Source: Sphaerolaimus hirsutus (taxonomy: Eukaryota; Nematoda; Chromadorea; Monhysterida; Sphaerolaimidae). From it: DNA of 64,000 nucleotides. The position numbers were made by a program, and so were the translations under genes. Position 1 is the stretch's first letter; each line of letters opens with the position of its first letter. This document shows, one piece after another, positions 1 to 10,972 of the stretch. The notes under the pieces are model-generated. The model had not been told where the DNA came from and ran no database searches. It saw only the letters and a program-made list of their open reading frames with translations. The DNA is taken from contig OZ038454.1 of the NCBI GenBank assembly GCA_964036195.1, forward strand, positions 7,502,001 through 7,566,000, given 5' to 3'.

Positions 1-86
1 ATTGTATTTTTGTTTTATTAATTTTCCATTTTTATTTTATTCTCTAATTTTATTTTTATTTTTTTTCTGAGATTTTGCCAACCCTG
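1..86. mobile_element. Right end of a hAT-type non-autonomous element (CAGGGTTGG family)
   Basis: The AT-rich stretch of TTTTATTTTATT words ends in GATTTTGCCAACCCTG. The same terminus closes the two complete copies at 22927-23624 and 39391-40366, both flanked by 8-bp target duplications. The left part lies outside the window. Confidence 0.75.
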
Positions 87-156
87 ATCATGTGATCATG
101 CACATCATGTCAGACACGTAGAGATTTTTGGCATCATTACGTGGATAAAATAAGAT

Positions 157-548
157 ATGCGGTATTTCCTCTAAATACCCCTTTGAATTAACCCCCATCC
201 CTCGAAATATGACCAGGTCTGACCGACCTGAGGAAAAAATACACCCCCCTCGAAATACCCCCATCTGTAATAAGGTACATCATGTATGCAATGCAAGGTA
301 CATGATGTATTTATCGATACTAATTCGAATCGCAGCCACACATAGACTAGTCTACGTTGATATTAAGTCACGCTTATTACAAGTTGTGGTTATGTCAAAG
401 CCCATTCTTTACTACCACATTTCACCAAAATTGCTGGCGAAATAATAACCCTCCCTTCGAATAAGCCACCTCTAGAAATACCCCACCCCCAAAAGTTTGC
501 ACTCTGAAAAAATAAACCCTCTGGGGGTATATCGAGGAAATACGACAT
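157..548. mobile_element. TACCGTATTTCC family element, long form
   Basis: Imperfect inverted ends (GGTATTTCCTCTAAATACC on the left, GTATATCGAGGAAATAC on the right) enclose iterated CCCTCGAAATACCCCC words. A central unique-looking part contains GGTACATGATGTATTTAT. The same centre occurs in the copy at 9985-10411 and in pieces at 13.25 kb and 38.2 kb, which defines a long subfamily. No coding capacity is seen. Confidence 0.7.
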
Positions 549-872
549 AAGGCTTTGCATTAAAATTTGCAAACGTACCTAATAAAAAAATAACTACCGT
601 TGAATAAATAACATAACATAGCTCATTATTTGGATACACATGTCATAGGAAAGGGTGTTAAATGGATACACAACTTCACGTGTATGAATGTCAATTATGA
701 GTCTTCCAAGTTGATGTTTTTGATGTGCTTAAGAGAGTGGTATGATAGCATATGTAATTCCTGCTGAAGTTGATCCTAGTATGAAAGCAGTATTTTCTGC
801 ACTCAGCACTATCTATCGTTTCTAGGGATTGATAATTGATATCCATAAAAATGCTTGTCAGAAAATTTTAGT

Positions 873-1292
873 TACTGTATATCCTCGAATAAGTGCCCCC
901 TCTCGAATAACTCCCCCCTCTTGAATAAGTCCCCCTCTTGTGAGTGTGAGGGAAAAACGACTCCCCCCCCCTCTGATGGGTAGAAACATTTCATCACATT
1001 TCACATTTATAAAAAAACGTTTTATGTATTTAATATGTAAAAATATGTACTTAATATCTTGCAGCTAGAGTACACTAACATTGTTTTCACTGCTTATTTT
1101 GTATTCCTACAAATGATTTATGTTACCAAATTAACCCCATTTGTGAAGTAAATTTATCAAACATTTTACTGGAAATACTGACGAAAAAATAACTCCCCCC
1201 TCGAATAACTCCCCCCTCTCGAATAACTCCCCCCTCAAAAACTTCTGACAAAAAAATAACTCCCCGGGGGACTTATTCGAGGATATACGGTA
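873..1292. mobile_element. TA-flanked element with CTCGAATAACTCCCCC words
   Basis: Ends are TACTGTATATCCTCGAATAA and its inverted partner TTATTCGAGGATATACGGTA, so the element is bounded by TA on both sides. The outer parts iterate CTCGAATAACTCCCCC; the middle (about 980-1180) is AT-rich. A related copy is at 18370-18749, cut by an assembly gap. Confidence 0.75.
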
Positions 1293-1302
1293 TCTTTGAA
1301 AG

Positions 1303-1521
1303 TTCACAATGTGGCCACACAAGCTAGTTTTCAATGTTCCTTTTTGAAAACTCTTAAATCAGCATTGAACGCATTGAGTTTTCTAGAATGAGTCATTTTT
1401 ACTCTCCGTCAACTGTAGATGATGGGCACCTCATTCTAGAAAACTCAAATGCATTCAATGCAAATTTACAAGTTTTCAAAATTTTGGTTGAAAACTAGCT
1501 TGTGTGGCCACAATACTGTGA
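1303..1521. repeat. Small foldback element
   Basis: GTGGCCACACAAGCTAGTTTTCA near 1311 returns inverted as TTGAAAACTAGCTTGTGTGGCCAC ending at 1511. A second inner pair (CATTGAGTTTTCTAGAATGAG at 1370 and CTCATTCTAGAAAACTCAAATG at 1432) extends the hairpin. The two arms nearly meet, leaving a loop of about 40 bp. It directly abuts the element ending at 1292. Confidence 0.75.
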
Positions 1522-1529
1522 AACTGGGC

Positions 1530-2922
1530 CGAAGGTCTTAGGATAATCGTGCTAGTAATGTATACTCCACAGACAGTACCTTTTACATGTCTTCGCACCA
1601 ACGAACAAACGCGATAATTATGCATTATGCACGGCACGCAAGCAATGCTTTTTTGTGCGCAAAACGTTTTTGAAACAATTTTGGCATCATTAACAATGAC
1701 GTCATGATATCGTGTTTCATTCAGAAAATGTATAACATGCCGTTAAGTGGATTAAGTATACAATTAAGTGTTTTAAGTGGATTGTAGGTTTTCATCTTAT
1801 CAAAATTGAACATGGTATTTTACTATCATCTAACTATTGAGTTTTCGAAAAAATTTCTTGACTAGTGTATCTTCTGGAAAAATTCCTGGCTTTTAGAAAT
1901 CGACTGGATCCGACAAGTACTACGGCAACAAGAAAAAATGAGATCTTCTGTTCATGATAAAGTTTTGTAGGAAAATCGCTTTTGTGGTAGGCAGCAAGGT
2001 TTATCAAATCATAATCAATTTGAGGCACCGCACACCTCAAAATTTTTCATCTCATCACAAAAAATGGGTGAAAACTCGAAAATTTAGTCATCGCGGAAAA
2101 CAGTGAGAATGCAGTCAAAAATAAAATCCAGAATGAAAAAATTAAGAAAACAAAAAATGCGAAAAATCAAAACCGCAACAGTTCAGTTTTGGCAACAAAC
2201 TACCTAAATACATAACTTCTAGTTGCAGCTAAAACAGAGTGCAGTGCCCTGGAACAGGCGACATTGATTGCTTTGGTTTGGTATTACATGGCTGTCCTAT
2301 GTACGGTAGTTACCGTAAATTCTTGAATGGATACGCACTTTGCATAGTGGGTTTAGGGAATTAATTCAGACAGGTATTTATAGTTTAATAAATTCCTAAA
2401 TTGCACTTTTTCAATGCAAAAATCGGTAGCTAATATCAAGTCAAATGAATCAACATGAAAACGGAGTTGTTAAAAGTAGCAAACTTTTTTCAAAGTATAC
2501 GTCAATGTGAGGTATTTTTTACACACACCCTTAGTACACTAAACGTAACGAAAATTTTTATCTTATATTCATGGCATGAGTAAACGTGTGTAACATACCT
2601 ATTTTACCCGGAAAATGTAAAAGTGAGTATTTTTGAAAAATTTTGCTCAAAATCACAAATAATTCACATATTTACCTTTGCCCGATTGCCCCTTCAAATT
2701 TGCTGGTTCATGAGTTGTTTTTAATATCTGTTTTCAACCATTTTTGGCTATAGGAGTTTTTGTAAAATCATTTTTGATCATGATCATCTTCCCCGGGTTT
2801 TTTATTTTTCCGCTCCTATGCTTAAAAAACCCAATATTAAAGCCTAACTGAACTTGAGTACTTTCAAAAAGTATATGTAAATCTGAGTACAGATGCTTTT
2901 TCAGAGGATACGCAAACGTATT
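1530..2922. other. Region without recognisable genes
   Basis: AT-rich sequence with only short open frames. GAGTTGTTAAAAGTAGC near 2465 resembles the terminus of the GTTGTTA/TACGTTTAC family (complete copy at 24251-24856), so at least 2465-2920 is probably an old copy of it. Nothing else could be assigned. Confidence 0.5.
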
Positions 2923-3075
2923 TACCGTATTTCCTCGAAATACCCCCCGGGGGGTGATTGTTTCATAGTGGTCCCGAGAGGGGGGGGGGTTAAACGAGGG
3001 GGGGTATTTCGAGGGGGGGGGGGTTATTATTTCACAAGAGAATTTTTGAAAACCAAGTACGAAATTGTCGTCTGA
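2923..3075. mobile_element. TACCGTATTTCC family element, left half
   Basis: It begins TACCGTATTTCCTCGAAATA and continues with a CCCCGGGGGG junction, GTGATTGTTTCATAGTGG, then runs of 9-12 G interspersed with TTAAACGAG and TATTTCGAG. The right inverted end is missing. It sits inside a GTTGTTA-family sequence (ACGCAAACGTATTTA on its left). Confidence 0.7.
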
Positions 3076-3136
3076 AACGTACGCAGACGTCGAAAAATGC
3101 AACAAAAACCGCCATTTATAAGGTTCTGTAGACTAA

Positions 3137-4587
3137 TAAACACCTTCCCGGACAAGTTCACCACCCATTTTTTTATTTCACTTCGAATGCAATATCTCCG
3201 TCCATGGGGGTGTTATAAAGCTGAAACTTTATATACATAAAGTTGTAAGACCCCTCTACTCCCCAACAATGGGGGAGGTGCGGCGACTCACTACAGGGTG
3301 GGTCGCCCTATATGCAACATTTTTTTTGGCGTTTTTGGTGTCCCAATCAAGTTCACCACCCACTTGATTGGCTACACGGCAAGAGCAATATCTCCAGCTG
3401 TGATGGCGGTATGAAGCTGAAATTTGGGGAATGTCTTGCCAACAACTCCCCTCACAATACACCAGTGGGGCGGCTGCTGACGACCCACTAAAGCATGGGT
3501 CACTGCATATGAAGTTGACCATTTTCTAAAAACAGCCCATGTGTCCCAAAACAAGTTCATCACCCAACTGCATTTAAAAAATGTTGCAACAACATACCTA
3601 ATATAAAACTGAATCGATTTGGAACCCTAGTTCAGCCAAAAAAATTTTTTTCAGTAGGGCACCCACCCTGTCCCATAAACGGTAGACCGAAAATTTCTCT
3701 TTAAACCAATTTTTTGTTTCACACTTTAAAAGTTGGTTTACAAAGTTCACTAGAGAATGGTCTAAGGTTCAAAGTTATGTAAACAACATATCCTCTAAAA
3801 TGCTTCCATAAGGAAATTTATTTGGGGTGAATGAAAATATGAAAATTTTGTCAAATTTTGTTCCTGCAATGACATCATTTTGACATCATAGAATTCACCC
3901 CAAGTAAATTTCCTTATGGAGGCATTTTAGAGGTTATGTTGTTTACATAACTTTGAACCTTAGACCATTCTCTAGTGAACTTTGTAAACCAACTTTTTAA
4001 GTGTGAAACAAAAAATTGGTTTAAAGTGAAATTTTCGGTCTACCGTTTATGGGACAGGGTGGGTGCCCTACTGAAAAAAATTTTTTTTGGCTGAACTATG
4101 GTTCCACCCGATTCAGTTTTATATTAGGTATGTTGTTGCAACATTTTTTAAATGCAGTTGGGTGATGAACTTGTTTTGGGACACTTGGGCTGTTTTTAGA
4201 AAATGGTCAACATTATATGCAGTGACCCATGGTTTAGTGGGTCATCGGCAGCCGCCTCACTGGTGTATTGTGAGGGGGGTTGTTGGAAAGACATCCCTCA
4301 AATTTCAGCTTTATACCGCCATCACAGCTGGAGATATGGCGCTTGTAGTGTAGCCAATCAAGTGGGTGGTGAACTTGATTGGGACACCAAAACGCCAAAA
4401 AAAATGTTGCATATAGGGCGACCCACCCTGTGGTGAGTCGCCGCACCTCCCCTATTGTTGGAGAGTAGAGGGGTCTTACAACTTATTATATACAAAGTTT
4501 CAGCTTTATAACACCCCCATGGATGGAGATATTGCATTCGAAGTGAAATAAAAAAATGGGTGGTGAACTTGTCCGGGAAGGTGTTTA
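3137..4587. mobile_element. 1.45-kb palindromic foldback element with tandem-unit arms
   Basis: TAAACACCTTCCCGGACAAG at 3137 returns as CTTGTCCGGGAAGGTGTTTA ending at 4587. Complementarity runs through both arms of roughly 700 bp to a small centre near 3850-3890. Each arm holds diverged tandem units of about 200 bp, marked in the right arm by TGAACTTG at about 4165, 4368 and 4565. Short open frames in the two arms encode mirror-related peptides, as expected from a palindrome rather than from genes. I see no transposase. Confidence 0.85.
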
Positions 4588-4599
4588 CATATAAATATG

Positions 4600-4680
4600 A
4601 AGTAAATATAATGTACACATGGCTTTAATAATGACACAAAATATGCACTATGTACGCATGGCTTTAATAATGACACAATG
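4600..4680. repeat. Short direct repeats
   Basis: CATGGCTTTAATAATGACAC occurs twice about 42 bp apart (near 4618 and 4659), followed by a diverged third unit (GGTTAAATAATGATACAC). It abuts the large palindrome on its right. Confidence 0.7.
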
Positions 4681-4940
4681 GGTTAAATAATGATACACTT
4701 TTGGTGATGGGTCAATTGATTGACTGCGGCTTTAGAGACGAGGCACTTTGGCTTTAATCTTGATGTACTTTGGCTTGCGAGTCGATGGGTTACGAGTTGC
4801 TGTGGTTAAATAATGGGTTTCCCTCGCGCGGTGCGGCAAACACAAAGGCCAAATAACAATACAAATGAGGCTCAAACAATGCATAGCTCTTTATGTTTTG
4901 CCGCCAAGACCACAACCAATGTTTGATGTTTGATGCGTGA

Positions 4941-4966
4941 CCCCCCCCCCCCCCCCCCCCCCCCCC
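4941..4966. repeat. 26-base poly-C run
   Basis: An uninterrupted run of 26 C follows GATGCGTGA. The flanks are unremarkable. The exact length should be treated as uncertain because homopolymers this long are hard to sequence. Confidence 0.9.
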
Positions 4967-5158
4967 ACGCCCGGTTTGGCATGCGATTCAGTGTCTTTTC
5001 AAGCAACATTTGTGCAACATGATCTGCTGACATTTAATCTGATTGACATTTTACACAAATGAAACAATGCATTCTGATGGTGCTGATGATGGGGTGGAAG
5101 AATGCCTTTCATAGTATCTGAATTTCATTGTATATGATACTTTCAACTCATTTTGGGT

Positions 5159-5334
5159 ATCATTTTCAACTGCTAGTTTTCAACGTATTTGTGAAAAACG
5201 ACATGCATTAGCAGTTGAAATTGAAACCCAAAAATGAAATCTGGTACAAAACTTCAATTTCGGGTTTCAATTTCAACGGCTTATTCATGTCGTTTTCACA
5301 AATACCATTGAAAACTAGCAGTTGAAAATGATAC
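5159..5334. repeat. Foldback repeat
   Basis: TATCATTTTCAACTGCTAGT at 5159 and onward returns as its complement ending at 5334, with arms of about 48 bp. A further direct copy of TATCATTTTCAACTGCTAGT follows near 5364. The inner part contains a second imperfect inverted pair built on TTGAAATTGAAACCC. Confidence 0.75.
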
Positions 5335-5739
5335 ACGAAATTGAATTTCAACTCATTGAGGGTATCATTTTCAACTGCTAGTTCTCAACGTTCTCATGTC
5401 GGAGCTGGGCAATTAAGTGATTATTACGCCACCAGTTCCAACAGATTAATGGCTTTTTTTGCTGGGTAATGTGAAAAAATTATGTAATTGCGAGCCGCGA
5501 ACTGCTGGCACAGTAATCTCTTAATTGCATGCAATTACATAGTTGCCATGACTTGGGGAGGGGGTATTTATGTGTGTGGCATGTTTGCATGTAATTGCAC
5601 GTGAACCACACATGCACAAGTGTATTGATGCACTTAAAATTCACTGAAAATTGTTATTGATGTGAGCTGTGGGGGGGATCGATGACCATCGTGCCCACGT
5701 TCACAAATCAATACACCGGCCTGCTAATCCCCAACCTGG

Positions 5740-5910
5740 CCCGAATGAATACCCAGTCTGAATGTATACCCACTCCAAAGGTAAGCCCGGCCCGCAGGTA
5801 GCATCGGTTACCTTCGGGCCGGGCTTACCTTCGGAGCAGGTATGCTTCCATGTGGTGCAGGTATACATTCGGAGCGGGTATACATTCGGAGCTGGTATAC
5901 ATTCGGAGAG
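5740..5910. repeat. Hairpin followed by iterated GGTATACATTCGGAGC words
   Basis: AAGGTAAGCCCGGCCCG (from 5777) and CGGGCCGGGCTTACCTT (to about 5832) form a GC-rich hairpin. It is followed by about four direct copies of GGTATACATTCGGAGC and preceded by related inverted words (GAATGTATACCC, GAATACCC). This matches the iterated-word design seen in other repeats here. Confidence 0.6.
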
Positions 5911-6064
5911 GCACAGGCTCCTTGGCAACGTCACATAGGATTGGTGTATTATGTTTTGATGCCATTTATCTGGCATTATCTTTCATGTTTTTTGGTCACA
6001 AGTGTTTGATAAATTTGATCCATTGTATTTTTGTATCCTCATATTATATTTATCACCTACTCAG

Positions 6065-7090
6065 TGAGCATTCAAAAAGAGCAAAACTTTGTGTGGCATT
6101 GGGTTCATCACTGACTGTATCACCAGCAAATGAAGTACCAATCAGAGTTGCCAGGCAGGAGGGTGGAAAGCTGGTTATCTGTAACCTACAGAAAACACCA
6201 ATGGACAGTCTGGCTAATGTCAGGTTTGTATTATCTACCAAAAATCTACCTGGCCAAAATCTACAAAAAGTTTTTTGCAGGTCAATTATTGTCCAAGAAA
6301 GATTGAAATTCAGGAAAAGAAATCAACCAACTTCTGAAACATTCAAATTCAGTTTTCAACCTTTGAAGTATTTTCTTTGTTTTCAATTTTTTTCCCCTGA
6401 GTGTAAATATTCACATGTTGAAAACAAAACGTTAAGACTGTACAGTGCTCAATCTTTAATATCATTGCACTTTATTCATTCACTTCACTGGTCACAGGGT
6501 TTTCTGTCCCAATGATGTACTTATGGAACAGGTGATGAAAGAACTGAATATCCCTATAGAGCCTTGGATTCTCAAACGTCATGCTAAATTTGGCATCGAT
6601 CAACTTCCAAATAACAAATGTGTGGTTAAAATATGGGGAGTGGACACTGATGGGGTTCCAGCAACCATTTTCCAAGATATTGAGGTAATGCTATCAGAAA
6701 TTCTCTAAAGTAGCCCTGAATTTCACAAGTTATTGTTATTGTAGGTTTCAAATGACTCCAAAGGATGGGGCAAGTCTATGAATACAAATACAGACATGTC
6801 AGAGTTTTTCAGTGATCAACTGGACTGGTCAGAATTGGGCCAGCTATCATTCAAACTACAGTTTATGGGTCACTATGGAGAACCAAGGCTGACATTGTCT
6901 CTTTGTAACACAGTTAGTGCAATGTAAAATTTTTTTTATCAATGAGGTCAGATTTCAACTGGCAAATTAGCAGAAATCACCTGTATTCCAGTTAACTGAG
7001 AAGCAAGATACTACAGCAACAGTTCAACTGCAGTTCCATTCAAACTCTTCCAAATGGCTGGCACCAAAATGGATTGGTCAAGATGTGTGA
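6065..7090 (+). CDS. SIRT6/7-like sirtuin, four 3' exons
   Basis: Exons 6065-6223, 6498-6684, 6745-6912 and 6992-7090 join in frame through GT-AG introns of 274, 60 and 79 bp and end at TGA. Seen: the first exon encodes the C-terminal half of a sirtuin Rossmann fold, with LCVALGSSLTVSP and then LVICNLQKTPMD. The GSS and NLQxTP signatures are typical of NAD-dependent nuclear sirtuins of the SIRT6/SIRT7 class. Exon 2 continues into the final helix (VLMEQVMKELNIPIEPW). The remaining ~115 residues form a beta-rich extension (for example KCVVKIWGVDTDG, LSFKLQFMGHY, ATVQLQFHSN) that human SIRT6 and SIRT7 do not have in this form as far as I recall. The N-terminal catalytic part (GAGxS, HG, zinc cysteines) is upstream of the window or hidden in repeats. 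No stops or frameshifts are seen, so it looks like a live gene. The exact 3' end of exon 3 is my choice: reading through would stop at 6927. Confidence 0.8.
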
Positions 7091-7429
7091 TTAATAGCAA
7101 TGTGATATTTACCTGTTTTCAAAAGACGGAAATGTTATTGGTAGTGATTGGAAAGCATATCCAACAGACAGTAGGGGCAGTGCTCTTGTAGATTTGGACC
7201 TCCACCACGGGGGTACAGATTGTAAATCACTCCTCTGAAGGGAGAGATCAAGGGCGTATCCAGGCTCCATACAGTCACTTTGTTGGTATAACATTAGGGG
7301 GCTGCCTGACCCCCATTCCCAGCGCTCTGTCAAGAAACAGCCCCTCTCAAAAATCCTCGATATGTACGTCCATGGGAGAAATAGCTGGAAGAAAATTAGA
7401 GAGGCATACATGATGTACATCATTCCAGA

Positions 7430-7518
7430 TGGGGGGTATTTCGAGGGGGGGGGGTAATTCAAGGGGGGTATTTCGAGGGGAGGGGTTAATTCAAGGGGAT
7501 ATTTTGAGGAAATATGGT
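7430..7518. mobile_element. TACCGTATTTCC family element, right end
   Basis: Alternating GGGGGGTATTTCGAGG and GGGGTTAATTCAAGG words end with TTTTGAGGAAATATGGTA. Immediately to the left is the ATGATGTACATC centre word of the long subfamily, so this is a 5'-truncated long-form copy. Confidence 0.65.
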
Positions 7519-7783
7519 ACGTTGAAAAAAGTTCAGTACTTTTAACAACTGTGGTTACCACCCCGAACGCTTCCCCCTCCCATCCCCTGCTAGACCCCTG
7601 GGAAAGGAGGCATCCCAAATCTGCCAAAGCATTATTCACCACAACTAGACATTTTACCTGTAATTATTTATATGTCCTCGCGTGATGAGCTAAATATAAG
7701 TACTGATTTACTTCTACAAATTACACTTGTCGTAATTTGAGTATACACTCGATTGCATGGGACCAATGAAAGTTGTTTACTAG

Positions 7784-7975
7784 GTATTTATATTCTTTGA
7801 CTAAAAAGTATCTAGCTGGAAATTATTATAAGAACCAGATGGAGCTGATTGTGACCTATTCTTCACCAATAATTCTCAAGCACAAAATTGGAAATTCGGA
7901 AATTGCAGCTAATAAAACAATCTGGGGGACTGGTGGTGTAGCCCGTGCAAAAAACCCAGATCTGATCGTATTTAG
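7784..7975 (+). CDS. Candidate coding exon of an unrecognised gene
   Basis: The 192-bp segment lies between an acceptor-like TTTACTAG and a consensus-like donor AG|GTAGGT. It is open in one frame, giving 63 residues with protein-like composition (for example KHKIGNSEIAANKTIWGTGG). It lies 0.7 kb downstream of the sirtuin stop on the same strand. I do not recognise the family. No partner exon could be placed on either side, so it may be a chance open stretch. Confidence 0.35.
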
Positions 7976-8341
7976 GTAGGTACTTCCCATGACCAACGAT
8001 GACAAAAACACACATATCAAACACAGAAACTCATTGAGCTTCTGCGTTTTTGTTTTACATAGAAACACGGAACTCAAAAAATCAAAAAAGTCAAAGCACA
8101 AATGAGTTTTTTATTGGAGAACACAGAAACACAGAAAAGTTCTTTCTGAGTTTTTTAAAATTAAAATGAAAGAATACTATGCAGTTGAATTGAATAAAAT
8201 AAGTTTATGTGCATGTGTACATATCAACAAATAGAGCTTCCAAATTAAATGACAAATAACCAACAAGTAAGTAGCTTCAAACTAGTATTCTTAGCGGTTA
8301 TCGGCTTAGCGGAATTACTCACACAAGAATAGTCATTAAGC

Positions 8342-9112
8342 TTCACACTGTGTATATGAAGGGTGTGCTTCTAAAAGTACCGATCTACAAAAAAACGATT
8401 TTGAGATAATCGCAATTGTAAGTTTGGAGTATGCAATACCCATACATGGGTATTGGGTATGGGAATTTTGGGTATGGGTATTTCGGCCATATTGTTGGGT
8501 ATCCACATGCATGGGTATAATCATTGATTATACACATAACACTAGCTATATAAAATTTAGTGAATTATATTTTTGTAGTACAGTACATTTTAAAGGAACA
8601 AATTGGTAATCGCATGTAGATCGGTATTTTTTAAAGCACAAAATCAGACAGCTGTAGATCGGTATTTTTTAAAGCACAAAATCAGACAGCTGTAGATCGG
8701 TACTTTTACCCATAATAAAAAAGCACAAAATGAGTTTTTGCTGAATCGGACGCTTATCTGACATCGGTACTTTTAGAAGCACAAATAAAACTTGTGCAGA
8801 TCGGTACATTTAACAGAACAATTTTTAAAAAAGTGTGTAGATCGGTACTTTTAAAGACACAAAAGCTGAAAAAGCTTGTAGATCGGTACTTTTAAAATTT
8901 CAAAAACCGTATTTTGCGATTTTTTTGCTTTTTTCGACCCCCCATATCTCAAAATTGAATTTCGCACCCACCACATATTATATATTTTTTTGAAGCGCAT
9001 GTTTATGGGGACCCCAAAAATGGTCCTAACTCAATTTTGAAAAATTTGTAGATCGGTACTTTTAGAAGCACTCCCTTCATATGCAGCTGTACACTAGAAT
9101 TCACACTGTGCA
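8342..9112. mobile_element. Inverted-end element built from GTAGATCGGTACTTTT words
   Basis: The ends are CACACTGTGTATATGAAGGG, followed by a short segment ending in AAAAGTACCGATCTAC, and the inverted counterparts GTAGATCGGTACTTTTAGAAG and CACACTGTG near 9102-9110. The interior repeats GTAGATCGGTACTTTTAAA-GCACAAAA at irregular 36-45-bp spacing (at least seven copies between 8615 and 9065). A nested stretch at 8433-8520 iterates GGGTATGGGTATT. No open frame of note. Confidence 0.75.
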
Positions 9113-9681
9113 TGCTATACATAGTTTCACACTGTATACTAGAAGGCAGTGCATATAAATAAATACATAGGCATATGAGTACACTTTCCAAGCAGCAATA
9201 TAATTTCAATGGGGCCCTCCTATGCCTAGCATTTGGAAATGTCATTAGCAGTTGGAAATGTCATTTAGCAGGTTACACATCTACCCTTAGCATTCAGACT
9301 ATCTACCATATATCCTCGTATAAGTGCAGTATACCATATAAACTGGTTGAAAATTTTAATTGAAAATTCACAAAACTATGTTTTAAAACCCCCACATGCA
9401 ATGCAAGCTGTCAGGCTGTCATTTTGTGTGAGGGTGCCCCCAAGTATTTACTGTATATACCCTAAGGGGGACGCCCTCAGGCCACCCTTGGTTTTGAAAA
9501 AAAAAATTTTCATGTTTTTTTTCCTGGAAAATATAAATGTAAAATCAATACAAATTTTTGTTCAGGCTGGAATTTGATTTATTTATAAAATTGGTTGGGG
9601 ACGGTTAGGCCACTTATTTTTTTGAGATAGGAGATGGTGACCTCCTGCAACTTTTGGTGCAGGGCATGTGTAGGTTGTGAG

Positions 9682-9862
9682 TAGAGATGGAATGGCGCCA
9701 TTCAAGGGCGCCAAAGGGCGCTGCGCCACGGCGCCATTGGCGCTTGGCGCCCTTTTTCTGAAGCGCTATTGGCGCCTGGCGCCCACTTTCTGAAAGGCGC
9801 CATGGCGCTCTTTTTCCGTGTCGCCCTTGGCGCTTATCGCCCTGCCCAAAAAGGGCGCCAGC
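9682..9862. mobile_element. GGCGCC-word element, diverged copy
   Basis: It starts TAGAGATGGAATGGCGCC and consists of alternating GGCGCCATTGGCGC and GGCGCCTGGCGCCC words. The right terminus typical of the family (TTTTCCATCACTA) is missing. See the complete copy with target duplication at 57386-57635. Confidence 0.7.
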
Positions 9863-9984
9863 AGGGTTTCAGGGTGAGTATGCATGGATAATGGAAATTT
9901 GCTGCAAAAAAGTGGTGCGAGTGGACTAAAATCTTTCACCCAACAGTTCATCAGACGCATCCGACAAATCAGAACTTTGTTGCT

Positions 9985-10411
9985 TACCGTATTACCTCGA
10001 ATTATTCCCCCCCCCTTGAATTAACAACCCCCCCTCAAATTAACCCCCCCTCAAAATGGGCTGGGGAAATAATAACCCCCCCCCCTCGAAATACCCCCCT
10101 CCTGAATGATGGACATCGTGTATGCAATGTACATGATGTATTTATTACTACTAATTTGGATTGCAGTGACACTTTTACGCTCATTTGTGTACAGATGTAC
10201 ACATATAGTCCAAATATGACCTACTTTCTCACGTTTATTACCGTTTTTGTGTATGAAAAAGCATATTCTTTACTATGAATTTCACGAAAATTTCTGACGA
10301 AGTAATAAACCCCCCCCCCTATAATAACCCCCCCCCCTCGAATTAACCCCCCCTCAAATTTTGCTGGCGAAATAATAAACCCCCCATAATATATTTCGAG
10401 GTAATACGGTA
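9985..10411. mobile_element. TACCGTATTTCC family, complete long form
   Basis: TACCGTATTACCTCGAATTA at the left returns as AATATATTTCGAGGTAATACGGTA at the right. Both outer arms iterate CCCCCCTCGAAATTAAC words. The 250-bp centre shares ATGCAATGTACATGATGTAT with the copy at 157-548. TA on both sides is consistent with TA target duplication. Confidence 0.8.
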
Positions 10412-10518
10412 TTTCATTTTTGCTGGATACATCATGGAGAAAGTGAATGAACAAGTGCAATGTGTCCACAACGTCGCTGAAGTAGTATTTAGAGCACAAT
10501 CACGGTATTTTGTTTTAT

Positions 10519-10972
10519 GTCTGTATTTCTTCTAATTTAAGAGCGGCTCTCCAATAGAAGGGCGGGTCTCAGAAAAAGGTACACTTTTTGATATTATTTG
10601 GGATAAGAAATAAATAGAAGGGTGGCTTTCAATGGAATAGGATACGGTCAGACACTGCTGGAATTGTGCCAAATGCATTAAAAAAATCAGTAAACGTGTA
10701 ATTTAAATATGCCTTCGGTCCATTGATTTGGTTGTATTTTAAAATCAAATGTTGCATGAACTCCATGTACCGTCATTCTATGAATCATATGTGACGGTTT
10801 GACACTTTAAAAAACATTGGCTGTACTTGCCTGAAAAAATGGCGAATAAAATAGAACAGTGGCTTAGGTAGAAAGGTGGAACGGTAAAAAAGTTTACGAA
10901 AATATAGAAGGGTGGTCTCCAATAGAAGGGCCAGTAAAAATGTTGAAAAAAATAGAACAGTCTTCTATTAAG
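10519..10972. mobile_element. AATAGAA-word element (TACCGTATTTCTTC family)
   Basis: Left end TGTATTTCTTCTAATTTAAG; interior repeats CTCCAATAGAAGGGC words; right part reads AATAGAACAGTCTTCTATTA, but the terminal GAAGAAATACGGTA is absent. Complete copies are at 27019-27506 and, split by the retrotransposon, at 40410-53156. Confidence 0.7.

Noticed and set aside
3256..4446. Several 63-91-codon frames on both strands around 3.3-4.5 kb with related peptides
   Set aside because: They are mirror images produced by the palindrome; no start context, splice sites or family resemblance.
8600..9065. Regularly repeated GTAGATCGGTAC word as a possible CRISPR-like array
   Set aside because: Spacers are not of uniform length and are themselves similar; the array lies between inverted ends in animal DNA, so it is a transposon interior.
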